From positions 744,001-808,000 of the forward strand of contig NZ_JARTVY010000001.1 of assembly GCF_031450805.1 (NCBI RefSeq): DNA of 64,000 nt, written 5' to 3'. Position 1 is the stretch's first letter; every line of letters starts with the position of its first letter. A program made the position numbers and the translations under genes. Under the pieces are notes generated by a model. The model searched no databases, had not been told where the DNA came from, and saw only the letters and a program-made list of their open reading frames with translations. Of this stretch, positions 17,013 through 24,477 are shown piece by piece. This DNA comes from Caballeronia sp031450805 (lineage in GTDB: Bacteria > Pseudomonadota > Gammaproteobacteria > Burkholderiales > Burkholderiaceae).

Positions 17013-17609
17013 CTATTTCGCACGTTCTGCCGCCGTAAAAGTGAATCGCTTCCAGTCCGAGGACAGGTTCCAGTCGCGGTTGTTGACCGCGTCGATCTGG
17101 AACGGCTTGGGCATCAGCGCGATGTCGAGTTGCATGCGCACCGATGCGTTATACGTTTCTCCGCCATGCACCTGATTCCGGTCGATGACATGCCACGACG
17201 CGACGTGCTTGATGACCGCCAACGCTTCGTTCAGCGATGCAAAGCGCAACTGCAGCCCGCCCGTCGATACACGGTATTCGTTCGTCAAAGGTTGATACGA
17301 AAGGCGGATGCTTTGCGACACGTTGACGGGCTCTTCGTCGAACCAGTACCAGCGCGGCCGCGACAGCGCGAAGTCGATGGTGAAGTAGAGCGGCACGCTG
17401 CGATTCACGGCTTCTTCGAGACTGCTGTTGAGATCGAAGTCGAAATGCGCATCGAGACTCCAGCCGTTATTGTCCGCCTGCAACGACGCGCGCTGCACGG
17501 AGATCGTCTCGGCGAGCGCGGGTTCCGCTGCGGCGAAGCTCAGCCAGAGCGCCAGCGCAGTCCAGATGACGGCCGCGAGCCGAAGCGGAAGAATGCGTTT
17601 TATCGTCAC
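17013..17609 (-). CDS. DUF4390 secreted protein
   Basis: The 198-residue product starts with a signal peptide (cleavage likely after ALA near residue 33), followed by an all-beta-looking domain with Trp/Tyr-rich segments such as RPRWYWFDEEPVNVSQSIRL. This matches DUF4390, a family of unknown function found between rsmB and the ntrY-like kinase. The ATG at 17609 overlaps the rsmB stop by four bases, and the kinase starts 22 bases downstream. Its place in the operon suggests it helps the sensor kinase in the periplasm; this is inference. Confidence 0.85.
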   Translation of the reverse strand: MTIKRILPLRLAAVIWTALALWLSFAAAEPALAETISVQRASLQADNNGWSLDAHFDFDLNSSLEEAVNRSVPLYFTIDFALSRPRWYWFDEEPVNVSQSIRLSYQPLTNEYRVSTGGLQLRFASLNEALAVIKHVASWHVIDRNQVHGGETYNASVRMQLDIALMPKPFQIDAVNNRDWNLSSDWKRFTFTAAERAK

Positions 17610-19078
17610 CGTTTCTGAAAGCGCGCGTAGAAGAATCCGTCGTGGTCCGCGATGATGTCCGCGTTCCGGTTCGATGGCGTGCTTGCGCCCTCTGCATCGC
17701 CCGGACCGTGGCGTTCGACAGCTGTACCGTCCGGTGACTCCTGCACCGCACTCGCGCTCGCGCGCGCCGCCGTCGGCAGCAGTTGCCCCGGCGCGTCCAA
17801 TCGTACCGCATCTTCATGGGTCGCTTCAAACCAGCGGGCCTGCTCTTCGCCCTCCTCCGGGAAGATGGAACACGTCACATACAGCAGTTGGCCGCCCTTC
17901 GCGACGAGCGGCCACAGCGCCGAGAGAATGCGTCGTTGCTCGTCGACGAGCGCCGCGATATCCGATGGCCGGCGCAGCCAGCGAATGTCCGGATGACGCC
18001 GCACGATGCCCGACGCCGAGCACGGCACGTCCGCGAGAATGCGATCGAAGGGCACGCCGTCGAACCAGGGCGAAGGCTCTCCGGCATCGCCGACGCGCAC
18101 ATCGGCCGAGAGTTTCAGGCGCTCGAGATTCTGCCCGATGCGGCTTGCGCGGTCCGCGTCGCTTTCGAGCGCGACGAGGTCGACATTCGCGAGTTCGAGA
18201 ATGTGGCCCGTCTTGCCGCCGGGCGCGGCGCAGGCGTCGAGCACGCGCATGCCGTCACGGGCATCGAGCCATTGAGCCGCGAGCTGCGCGCCCGCATCCT
18301 GAACGGACACTTCGCCTTGCGCGAAGCCGGGAATGCGATCGACGGGCATCGGCGTTTCCAGGCGCACCGCGTGCAGACCGACCGCTTGCGCGTCGATGCC
18401 CTCGGCCTTCAGGCGATGGACGTAATCATCGACATTCGTGTGCCGCGCATTGACCCGCAGCGTGAGCGGGCCTTGTGCGTTGCCCGCGTCGAGAATGCGT
18501 TCCCACGCTTGCGGCTGTGCGCGCCGAACGGCGTCGATCCACCATTGCGGATAGTTCCACCGCGCAACGGGGTTCGTCCTCGCATCGTCGATGAGCGTGT
18601 CGCGTTCGCGCAGGAAGTTGCGCAGCACCGCGTTCACGAGTCCCTTCGCGAACGCGAATTCGCGGCGCGCGGCGATTGCGCTCACGGCCTGATCGACGAC
18701 CGTGAACGGCGCGTAGGCGGCGTGGGCTTCGTTGTCGGTGAGGAGCGCGAAGGCGCACGCCAGAATGTTGCCGACGTGCGGGGGCGGTGCTTTGCGGACG
18801 AGCTTGTGCAGGAGCGCATCGGCGAGTGCGAGGCGGCGCATCGTGCGATACGCGATGTCCTGGATCGCGCCGCGCGCCGCCGCATGCTTGCCCGACGCAA
18901 CCACCGTCTGGATCGCGGCGGGCAACGCCGAACCCGCGCGCACCGCGCCGACGGCGTGCGCCGCGCCATCGAGCGCGAACGCGAGCGAATCGGGCGCGAG
19001 ATGCAGCGCGCTCATGCGGGACGGTCCGCGCGTCGGCTGGTGCGCGGCGTCGAGCCGCCGGGAAGGCTTGTCGGTCAT
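17606..19078 (-). CDS. rsmB: 16S rRNA (cytosine-967-C5)-methyltransferase RsmB
   Basis: RsmB (Sun/Fmu) methylates C967 of 16S rRNA with SAM. The 490-residue product has an N-terminal NusB-like RNA-binding domain and a C-terminal Rossmann methyltransferase. The SAM motif is DACAAPGGKTGHI, and the two characteristic cysteines are C353 (DVPCSASG, motif IV) and C403 (VTCSIFPEEGE, motif VI), 50 residues apart as in the E. coli enzyme. An insertion near residues 430-475 is low-complexity. Start at 19078; an in-frame ATG at 19015 is the alternative. It heads rsmB-DUF4390-kinase-regulator. Confidence 0.95.
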   Translation of the reverse strand: MTDKPSRRLDAAHQPTRGPSRMSALHLAPDSLAFALDGAAHAVGAVRAGSALPAAIQTVVASGKHAAARGAIQDIAYRTMRRLALADALLHKLVRKAPPPHVGNILACAFALLTDNEAHAAYAPFTVVDQAVSAIAARREFAFAKGLVNAVLRNFLRERDTLIDDARTNPVARWNYPQWWIDAVRRAQPQAWERILDAGNAQGPLTLRVNARHTNVDDYVHRLKAEGIDAQAVGLHAVRLETPMPVDRIPGFAQGEVSVQDAGAQLAAQWLDARDGMRVLDACAAPGGKTGHILELANVDLVALESDADRASRIGQNLERLKLSADVRVGDAGEPSPWFDGVPFDRILADVPCSASGIVRRHPDIRWLRRPSDIAALVDEQRRILSALWPLVAKGGQLLYVTCSIFPEEGEEQARWFEATHEDAVRLDAPGQLLPTAARASASAVQESPDGTAVERHGPGDAEGASTPSNRNADIIADHDGFFYARFQKR

Positions 19079-19182
19079 GTCGGGAGGGATCGGCTTCGCA
19101 CAAACGGGAATTGTAACGTGCGATGAAACGCGGTCCGAACGCGCGGGCGAGCGCGCCGGGAACCGCGGGAGAACGCCATACG

Positions 19183-19216
19183 AAAAAGGCCGCCCCGATG
19201 ACTCGGGACGGCCTTT
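19183..19216 (-). terminator. Terminator after htpX
   Basis: A stem of about 14 pairs with one mismatch (arms beginning AAAGGCCG at 19185 and ending CGGCCTTT at 19216, TGAC loop) is followed on the minus strand by TTTTT. It separates htpX from rsmB. Confidence 0.85.
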
Positions 19217-19235
19217 CGAACCGACGCTCGGCGGA

Positions 19236-20090
19236 TTACATCCGGCCTGTGCGCGCCATCTCCATCAAGCGCGCGACGCGCTCTTCGGTTGCCGGGTGCG
19301 TCGAGAACCAGTTTGCGATGCTCCCGCCGGATAGCGGATTCATGATCATCATCTGCGCCGTCGCCGGATGGGCCTCCGCTGCCGGGAACGGCACGCCCGA
19401 CGCATACGCGTGAATCTTCTCCAGCGCGCTCGCGAGCGCTTGGGGATCGCCCGAAATCTGCGCGCCGCCGCGGTCCGCCTCGAACTCGCGGGCGCGGGAA
19501 ATCGCCATCTGGATCATCGCACCGGCGATGGGCGCGAGAATCGCCACCGCGATGCTCGCGATGGGGTTCGAGGGACGGCCTTCTTCATCGCGTCCGCCGA
19601 AGAACATTGCGAAGTTGGCGAGCGCGGAAATTGCGCCGGCCATTGTCGCCGAGATGGTGGAGATGAGGATGTCGCGATGCTTCACGTGCGCCAGTTCGTG
19701 CGCCATCACGCCGCGCATCTCGCGCTCGGACAGCACGCGCAGAATGCCCGTGGTCGCCGCGACTGCCGCGTGCTCGGGATTGCGGCCCGTGGCGAACGCG
19801 TTGGGCGCGTCCTCGTTGATCAGATAGACGCGCGGCATCGGCAACTGGGCGCGCGTCGCGAGCTCGCGCACCATGCGATAAAACTGCGGCGCAGTGGTTT
19901 CGTCGACTTCCTGCGCGTTGTACATGCGCAGAACCATCTTGTCCGAGAACCAGTACGAGAAGAAATTCATGCCGAGCGCGACGAGCAGCGCGAGCATCAT
20001 GCCCTTCGATCCGCCGATCATGCCGCCGATCACGACGAAGAGGGCCGTGATCGCTGCCATCAGCATCGCGGTTTTGACCCAGTTGAACAT
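19236..20090 (-). CDS. htpX: Protease HtpX (membrane M48 metalloprotease)
   Basis: HtpX is an inner-membrane zinc protease involved in quality control of membrane proteins. The 284-residue product has two N-terminal membrane helices, the zinc motif H131ELAH135, the third ligand Glu202 in REFEAD, and two more hydrophobic segments around 145-195. Length and start (MFNWVKTAMLMA) are standard. It is followed by its own terminator. No heat-shock promoter could be recognised by eye. Confidence 0.96.
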   Translation of the reverse strand: MFNWVKTAMLMAAITALFVVIGGMIGGSKGMMLALLVALGMNFFSYWFSDKMVLRMYNAQEVDETTAPQFYRMVRELATRAQLPMPRVYLINEDAPNAFATGRNPEHAAVAATTGILRVLSEREMRGVMAHELAHVKHRDILISTISATMAGAISALANFAMFFGGRDEEGRPSNPIASIAVAILAPIAGAMIQMAISRAREFEADRGGAQISGDPQALASALEKIHAYASGVPFPAAEAHPATAQMMIMNPLSGGSIANWFSTHPATEERVARLMEMARTGRM

Positions 20091-20206
20091 ATGCGGAGCT
20101 CCTTCTCCCTAATACGATGCGCAATTCGCGCGGTGGTCCCGACCTAGGCGGCCGGGACAGCCATTGTAAGCAAAATGTTAGATAGGGTCATCCGCGAATA
20201 ATTCAA

Positions 20207-20854
20207 CTATCTGTGCGACGTCGCCAATTTGATGCCGAGGCCGACGAACGCACCGCCCACGCCGCGATCGAGCCACTTCTTTACGCCGGGCTTGCCGGAG
20301 AACCGCTCGGTGACGCTGCCCGCGATCCACGCGACGAAACTGTTCCAGACCGTGCTCATCGCGATGAACACGAGGCCGAGCGCGAGAAACGCGAGGGTTT
20401 TGTGCTGGCTGTCGGCGGCGACGAATTGCGGGAAGAACGAGACGAAGAACAGCACTACCTTCGGATTCAGCACGTTGGTGACGAAGCCCTGCGTGAAAAG
20501 CTGGCGGAGCGACTTCGGCGCGGACTTCGCGCTGGGCTGTGCACTGGCGGCGTCGGTGATGTCCTCGTGCTTCGCGAAAATCAGCCGTACGCCGAGATAG
20601 ATGAGATAAATCGCGCCCGCGATCTTCACGACAGTGAACGCCGTCGCGGATGCCGCGAGAATTGCCGTCAGCCCGAATGCGCAAGCAAGCGTGTGCACGA
20701 TGCAGCCCGCCGAAATGCCGAGTGCGGAAACGATGCCCGCGCCTCGTCCCTGCGCGACGCTGCGCCCGACGATGTAAGCGGTGTCCGGCCCCGGCGTGAC
20801 GTTGAGCAAGAAAACCGCGACCAGGAAGAAGGCAAAACCGGTGATGCCAAGCAT
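20207..20854 (-). CDS. LysE/RhtB family amino-acid exporter
   Basis: The 215-residue product has about six hydrophobic helices and the family signature LNVTPGPDTAYIVGR near residue 17, followed by GISAGCIVH and the second-half motif NPKVVLFFVSFFPQF. LysE/RhtB proteins export amino acids such as lysine, threonine or homoserine lactone; the substrate cannot be deduced. It starts 34 bases after the fmt stop on the same strand, so it may be co-transcribed with def-fmt. Confidence 0.9.
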   Translation of the reverse strand: MLGITGFAFFLVAVFLLNVTPGPDTAYIVGRSVAQGRGAGIVSALGISAGCIVHTLACAFGLTAILAASATAFTVVKIAGAIYLIYLGVRLIFAKHEDITDAASAQPSAKSAPKSLRQLFTQGFVTNVLNPKVVLFFVSFFPQFVAADSQHKTLAFLALGLVFIAMSTVWNSFVAWIAGSVTERFSGKPGVKKWLDRGVGGAFVGLGIKLATSHR

Positions 20855-20888
20855 GAGAAGCCTCCAGGCGGGCTTGTGAGCGATCTCT

Positions 20889-21881
20889 TTATTCTAAGCC
20901 GCGCTCATCGCCCTGAACGGCAAACCGCTGTCCTTTCGACAAAGCTGCGCCGGCAAGGAACTCGCGCACCGGCAGACGCTTGCCGCCAGGCTTTTGCAAC
21001 TGCGTGAGCCTGAGTGCACCGCTGCCGCACGCGACGACCACCCCTTCCGGCGATACATCCACGATCGCGCCCGGCTCGCCGCTCACGCCGCTCAGAGGCT
21101 GGGCGGCCCAAATCTTGATGGCCGCATCGCCGAGCATTCCCGCCGCGCCCGGAAACGGGTCGAAGGCCCGCACCTGCCGCACGAGTTCCTCAGCCGGCCG
21201 GCGCCAGTCGAGCGCCGCTTCGTGCTTGGCAATTTTTTCGGCGTAAGTCGTGCCGTCGTCGGGCTGGGGTATCGACGGGAGCGAGCCGTCGCGTTCGAGA
21301 TCGCGCAAAGCCGCGACGATCAGGTTCGCGCCCATTTCCGCAAGACGGTCGTGCAGCGTGGCAGTGGTGTCGTCGGGACCGATGACGGTGCGCGCTTCGC
21401 GGATCATCGCGCCGGTGTCGAGGCCGGCGTCCATCTGCATGAGCGTGATGCCGGTTTCGGTGTCGCCCGCTTCGATCGCACGATGGATCGGCGCGGCTCC
21501 GCGCCAGCGCGGCAGCAGCGACGCGTGGATGTTGATCGCGCCACGCGGCGGAATATCGAGCACTTCCTGCGGAAGAATCAGCCCGTAAGCCGCGACGACC
21601 ATGACATCGTGCGGCGTGGCGCGCAGCAGGTCGATGGCGTCGGCTGCTTCCTGCGGATACTTGCCCGCGCGCCTCAGCGATGTCGGCTGCGCGACCGTCA
21701 GCCCATGTTCGAGCGCGAAGCGTTTGACCGGGCTCGCGGTCAGCTTCATGCCGCGTCCGGCGGGCCGGTCGGGCTGAGTCAGCACGAGCGGAACCGTAAA
21801 TCCGGCCGCATGGATGGCCGCAAGCGCGGCGGCGGCGAATTCAGGTGTACCGGCGAAAACGACGCGCAGCGATTGAGTCAT
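20889..21881 (-). CDS. fmt: Methionyl-tRNA formyltransferase
   Basis: Fmt formylates Met-tRNA(fMet) with 10-formyl-tetrahydrofolate for translation initiation. The 330-residue product has the catalytic trio N117, H119 and D155 (in GAINIHASLLPRWRG and DAGLDTG) and a C-terminal OB-like tRNA-binding domain. The start MTQSLRVVFAGTPEFA is the family N-terminus. It follows def by 52 bases. Confidence 0.97.
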   Translation of the reverse strand: MTQSLRVVFAGTPEFAAAALAAIHAAGFTVPLVLTQPDRPAGRGMKLTASPVKRFALEHGLTVAQPTSLRRAGKYPQEAADAIDLLRATPHDVMVVAAYGLILPQEVLDIPPRGAINIHASLLPRWRGAAPIHRAIEAGDTETGITLMQMDAGLDTGAMIREARTVIGPDDTTATLHDRLAEMGANLIVAALRDLERDGSLPSIPQPDDGTTYAEKIAKHEAALDWRRPAEELVRQVRAFDPFPGAAGMLGDAAIKIWAAQPLSGVSGEPGAIVDVSPEGVVVACGSGALRLTQLQKPGGKRLPVREFLAGAALSKGQRFAVQGDERGLE

Positions 21882-21933
21882 CGATGAAAACTACCTTCAG
21901 GCTTACCAGCAAAAAACGTGAATCCAGTGCGTC

Positions 21934-22437
21934 TTAAAGCGCTTTTTCGAGCTTTTTCATTTTGCCGCGAATGCGCGTCTGCTTCAGCGTCGACAGATAT
22001 TCGACGAACACGTGCCCCGCCAGATGATCCATCTCGTGCTGGATGCAGACTGCGAGCAGGCCCTCGCAATCCAGTTCGAACGTCTCGCCCTTCTCGTTCA
22101 GCGCCTTGACGCGAACCTTGTCGGGACGCTCGACGAAATCGTAAATGCCCGGCACCGAAAGGCAGCCCTCTTCCCACTCCTTCTTGACTTCGCTCGCCCA
22201 GACGATCTCCGGGTTGATGAACACCATCAACTGATCGTGGGTGTCCGACACGTCGATGACGATCACGCGCTCGTGCACGTCCACCTGCGTCGCCGCGAGG
22301 CCGACGCCGGGCGCGGCATACATGGTCTCGGCCATGTCCGCGACGAGCTTGCGGATGCGGTCGTCCACCACGGCGACGGGCTTCGCCACCTTGTTCAGCC
22401 GCTTGTCCGGGTAGTTGAGTATGTTGAGCAGAGCCAT
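21934..22437 (-). CDS. def: Peptide deformylase
   Basis: Def removes the formyl group from nascent proteins using Fe2+. The three family motifs are present: G44VGLAATQ51, E90GCLS94 and Q133HEMDH138, with metal ligands C92, H134 and H138 and catalytic E135. At 167 residues it is standard length. It leads the def-fmt operon and diverges from dprA across a 201-base gap. Confidence 0.97.
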   Translation of the reverse strand: MALLNILNYPDKRLNKVAKPVAVVDDRIRKLVADMAETMYAAPGVGLAATQVDVHERVIVIDVSDTHDQLMVFINPEIVWASEVKKEWEEGCLSVPGIYDFVERPDKVRVKALNEKGETFELDCEGLLAVCIQHEMDHLAGHVFVEYLSTLKQTRIRGKMKKLEKAL

Positions 22438-22638
22438 GATTCGGATTATCTACGCGCGCTGCGACGCGTGTGAAGTCGGCCATTCGGCCAGGTTGCGGGT
22501 AGTTGGCGGCATGCCGAAGATATGCGGGCGAATCCGACGGATTCAACGCCGCCGGCAAGCGGCCGGACAGCGTCGCTACGGTCCGGAAAGCGCGGCCGGG
22601 CGACGATTTTTTATATGTACGGGATTAAAAATCTTAAC

Positions 22639-23868
22639 ATGACGACCGCCACCCTGCCGACCGATACCGCCGCTCCCGAAACCGTCGCCCCGCCGTCCGG
22701 CGCCGATGCCGACGAACTGCGCGCGTGGTTGCGTCTCGCGCATGCGAAAGGGCTGCGGCCGCTGGCGTTGCGCACGCTCCTCGGCGCGTTCGGCGGGCCA
22801 CTGGAAGTGTTGTCGGAGAGTTTCGCGTCGCTCGCGCAGGTTGCCGGCGAGAACGCGGCGAACGCCGTCGTCGCGCCGCCCGGCGATATCGAAGGCGTGT
22901 CTTTCGATGACTATATGGAACAGGTCTGCGAATGGCTGTCGGAGCCGGGCAACCGGATACTGACGCTCGCCGACGCGGACTATCCGCAAGCGCTGCTGAC
23001 GATGCCCGACCCGCCGCCGCTGCTTTACGCGAAAGGACGGCTGGACGTGCTTCAGACCCGCGCCGTGGCGATCGTCGGCAGCCGGCACGCTTCGCCGCAA
23101 GGCGCCGAGGACGCGCGCCGTTTCGCGCGGTCGCTGTCCGACGCGGGGCTGGCGGTCGTGTCGGGGATGGCGCTCGGCATCGACGCGGCTGCGCATCGCG
23201 GGGCGCTCGACGGTCGCGTGGGGACCATCGCCGTCATCGGCACGGGCGCGGATCTCGTCTACCCGGCGCAGAATCACACCCTCGCGCATGAGATCGTCCG
23301 CGGCGGCGCCATCGTGTCGGAATGGCCGCTCGGCACGCCCGCGCGGTCGGCGAACTTCCCGCAGCGCAACCGGCTGATCGCGGGATTGTCGGGCGGCGTG
23401 CTGATCGTGGAAGCAGCGATGCGCTCCGGATCGCTCATCACCGCGCGGCTCGCCAACGAAATGGGGCGCGACGTCTTCGCCATTCCGGGGTCGATTCACG
23501 CGCCGCTGTCGCAGGGTTGTCATCGGCTCATCAAGCAAGGCGCGAAGCTCGTCGAAACGCCCGAAGACGTGCTCGAAGAGTTCGGTTTTCCGGCTGCGCG
23601 CAGACGCAGAAGCGGCCGCACGGCAGACCTGAAACCCCGACCGGCGAGCGCGTCGTGGGCATCGGCGCGGCTGCCCGGGGCTCAGCCGCCCGCCGACGCC
23701 GAACGCGTGCTCGCCGCGCTCGGTCACGCGCCCGCGACGCTTGAAATTCTCGCCGCGCGGACCGGTCTCGACGGAGCCGCGATCCAGGCCGCGCTACTGC
23801 AACTCGAACTGGCGGGCGTGGCGACAGCGCTGCCGGGCGGTCGATACGCCGCCCTCGAACGCTCGTGA
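22639..23868 (+). CDS. dprA: DNA-processing protein DprA (Smf)
   Basis: DprA loads RecA on incoming single-stranded DNA during natural transformation. The 409-residue product has an N-terminal SAM-like region, the central Rossmann-like DNA-binding domain with GSRHASPQGAEDARR and VVSGMALGIDAAAHRGAL, and a C-terminal winged-helix domain (DprA_WH) near 345-405. I start at ATG 22639 (MTTATLPTD). No clear ribosome site precedes it; an in-frame ATG at 22615 is an alternative. It is followed by a thioredoxin-like gene and topB. Confidence 0.93.
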   Translation: MTTATLPTDTAAPETVAPPSGADADELRAWLRLAHAKGLRPLALRTLLGAFGGPLEVLSESFASLAQVAGENAANAVVAPPGDIEGVSFDDYMEQVCEWLSEPGNRILTLADADYPQALLTMPDPPPLLYAKGRLDVLQTRAVAIVGSRHASPQGAEDARRFARSLSDAGLAVVSGMALGIDAAAHRGALDGRVGTIAVIGTGADLVYPAQNHTLAHEIVRGGAIVSEWPLGTPARSANFPQRNRLIAGLSGGVLIVEAAMRSGSLITARLANEMGRDVFAIPGSIHAPLSQGCHRLIKQGAKLVETPEDVLEEFGFPAARRRRSGRTADLKPRPASASWASARLPGAQPPADAERVLAALGHAPATLEILAARTGLDGAAIQAALLQLELAGVATALPGGRYAALERS

Positions 23869-23940
23869 ACTCGCCTCGTGCTACATTCGCGGAAAATCAG
23901 CCTGTCACGCCCCCGCTCCACGAAGGATTCGTCAAACGCC

Positions 23941-24318
23941 ATGTCCGCGCTCAATCTCGATACCGATGCCGATCAAATCGCCGAGCGCATCGCCGAGTCC
24001 GGCACGCTGTTCGTCGCATGCCTGTGCGCGGAGTGGTGCGGCACGTGCCGTGAGTATCGCGAAGGCTTCGACAGGCTCGCCGCCGCGCATCCGGACATCT
24101 GTTTCGCGTGGATCGACATCGAGAATCATGCAGACCGTTTCGACGACCTCGATGTCGAGAATTTTCCGACCATTCTGATCGAGGATTCGGTCACGACCCG
24201 CTTCTTTGGCACGGTGCTGCCGCAAGTGTCGATCGTCGAGCGGATGCTCACCGACCTGACCGCGCTGCCGAACATGGCAGGCGCACCGAAGCTGCGTCCG
24301 GCGCTTGCTGCCGCGTAG
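23941..24318 (+). CDS. Thioredoxin-family protein
   Basis: The 125-residue product (ATG 23941) has a thioredoxin fold with the active site W32CGTC36, i.e. CGTC rather than the CGPC of thioredoxin. It has no signal peptide, so it should be cytoplasmic. The cis-Pro appears in ENFPTILIED. CGTC-type proteins are usually reductases or adaptors of unknown target. It sits between dprA and topB, 72 bases after dprA. Confidence 0.88.
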   Translation: MSALNLDTDADQIAERIAESGTLFVACLCAEWCGTCREYREGFDRLAAAHPDICFAWIDIENHADRFDDLDVENFPTILIEDSVTTRFFGTVLPQVSIVERMLTDLTALPNMAGAPKLRPALAAA

Positions 24319-24413
24319 ACAAAACCGGGGCATTGCGGGACCCGAAACGGTCGGAAACCGCCGGTTCGGTAAGCGTCCTTATCGACGCCTCGGCGCGCAT
24401 CGCGCAAAGCCTG

Positions 24414-24422
24414 TGCTATAAA
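24414..24422 (+). promoter_or_regulatory. topB: Candidate topB promoter (extended -10)
   Basis: TGC followed by TATAAA (24417-24422) forms an extended -10 element about 55 bases before the topB start. No -35 hexamer is obvious. Confidence 0.4.
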
Positions 24423-24477
24423 GCGGTCGTTATGCGGTCCAAACGGGGCCGCTGCCAGACCACAACCCTATTGAGTC

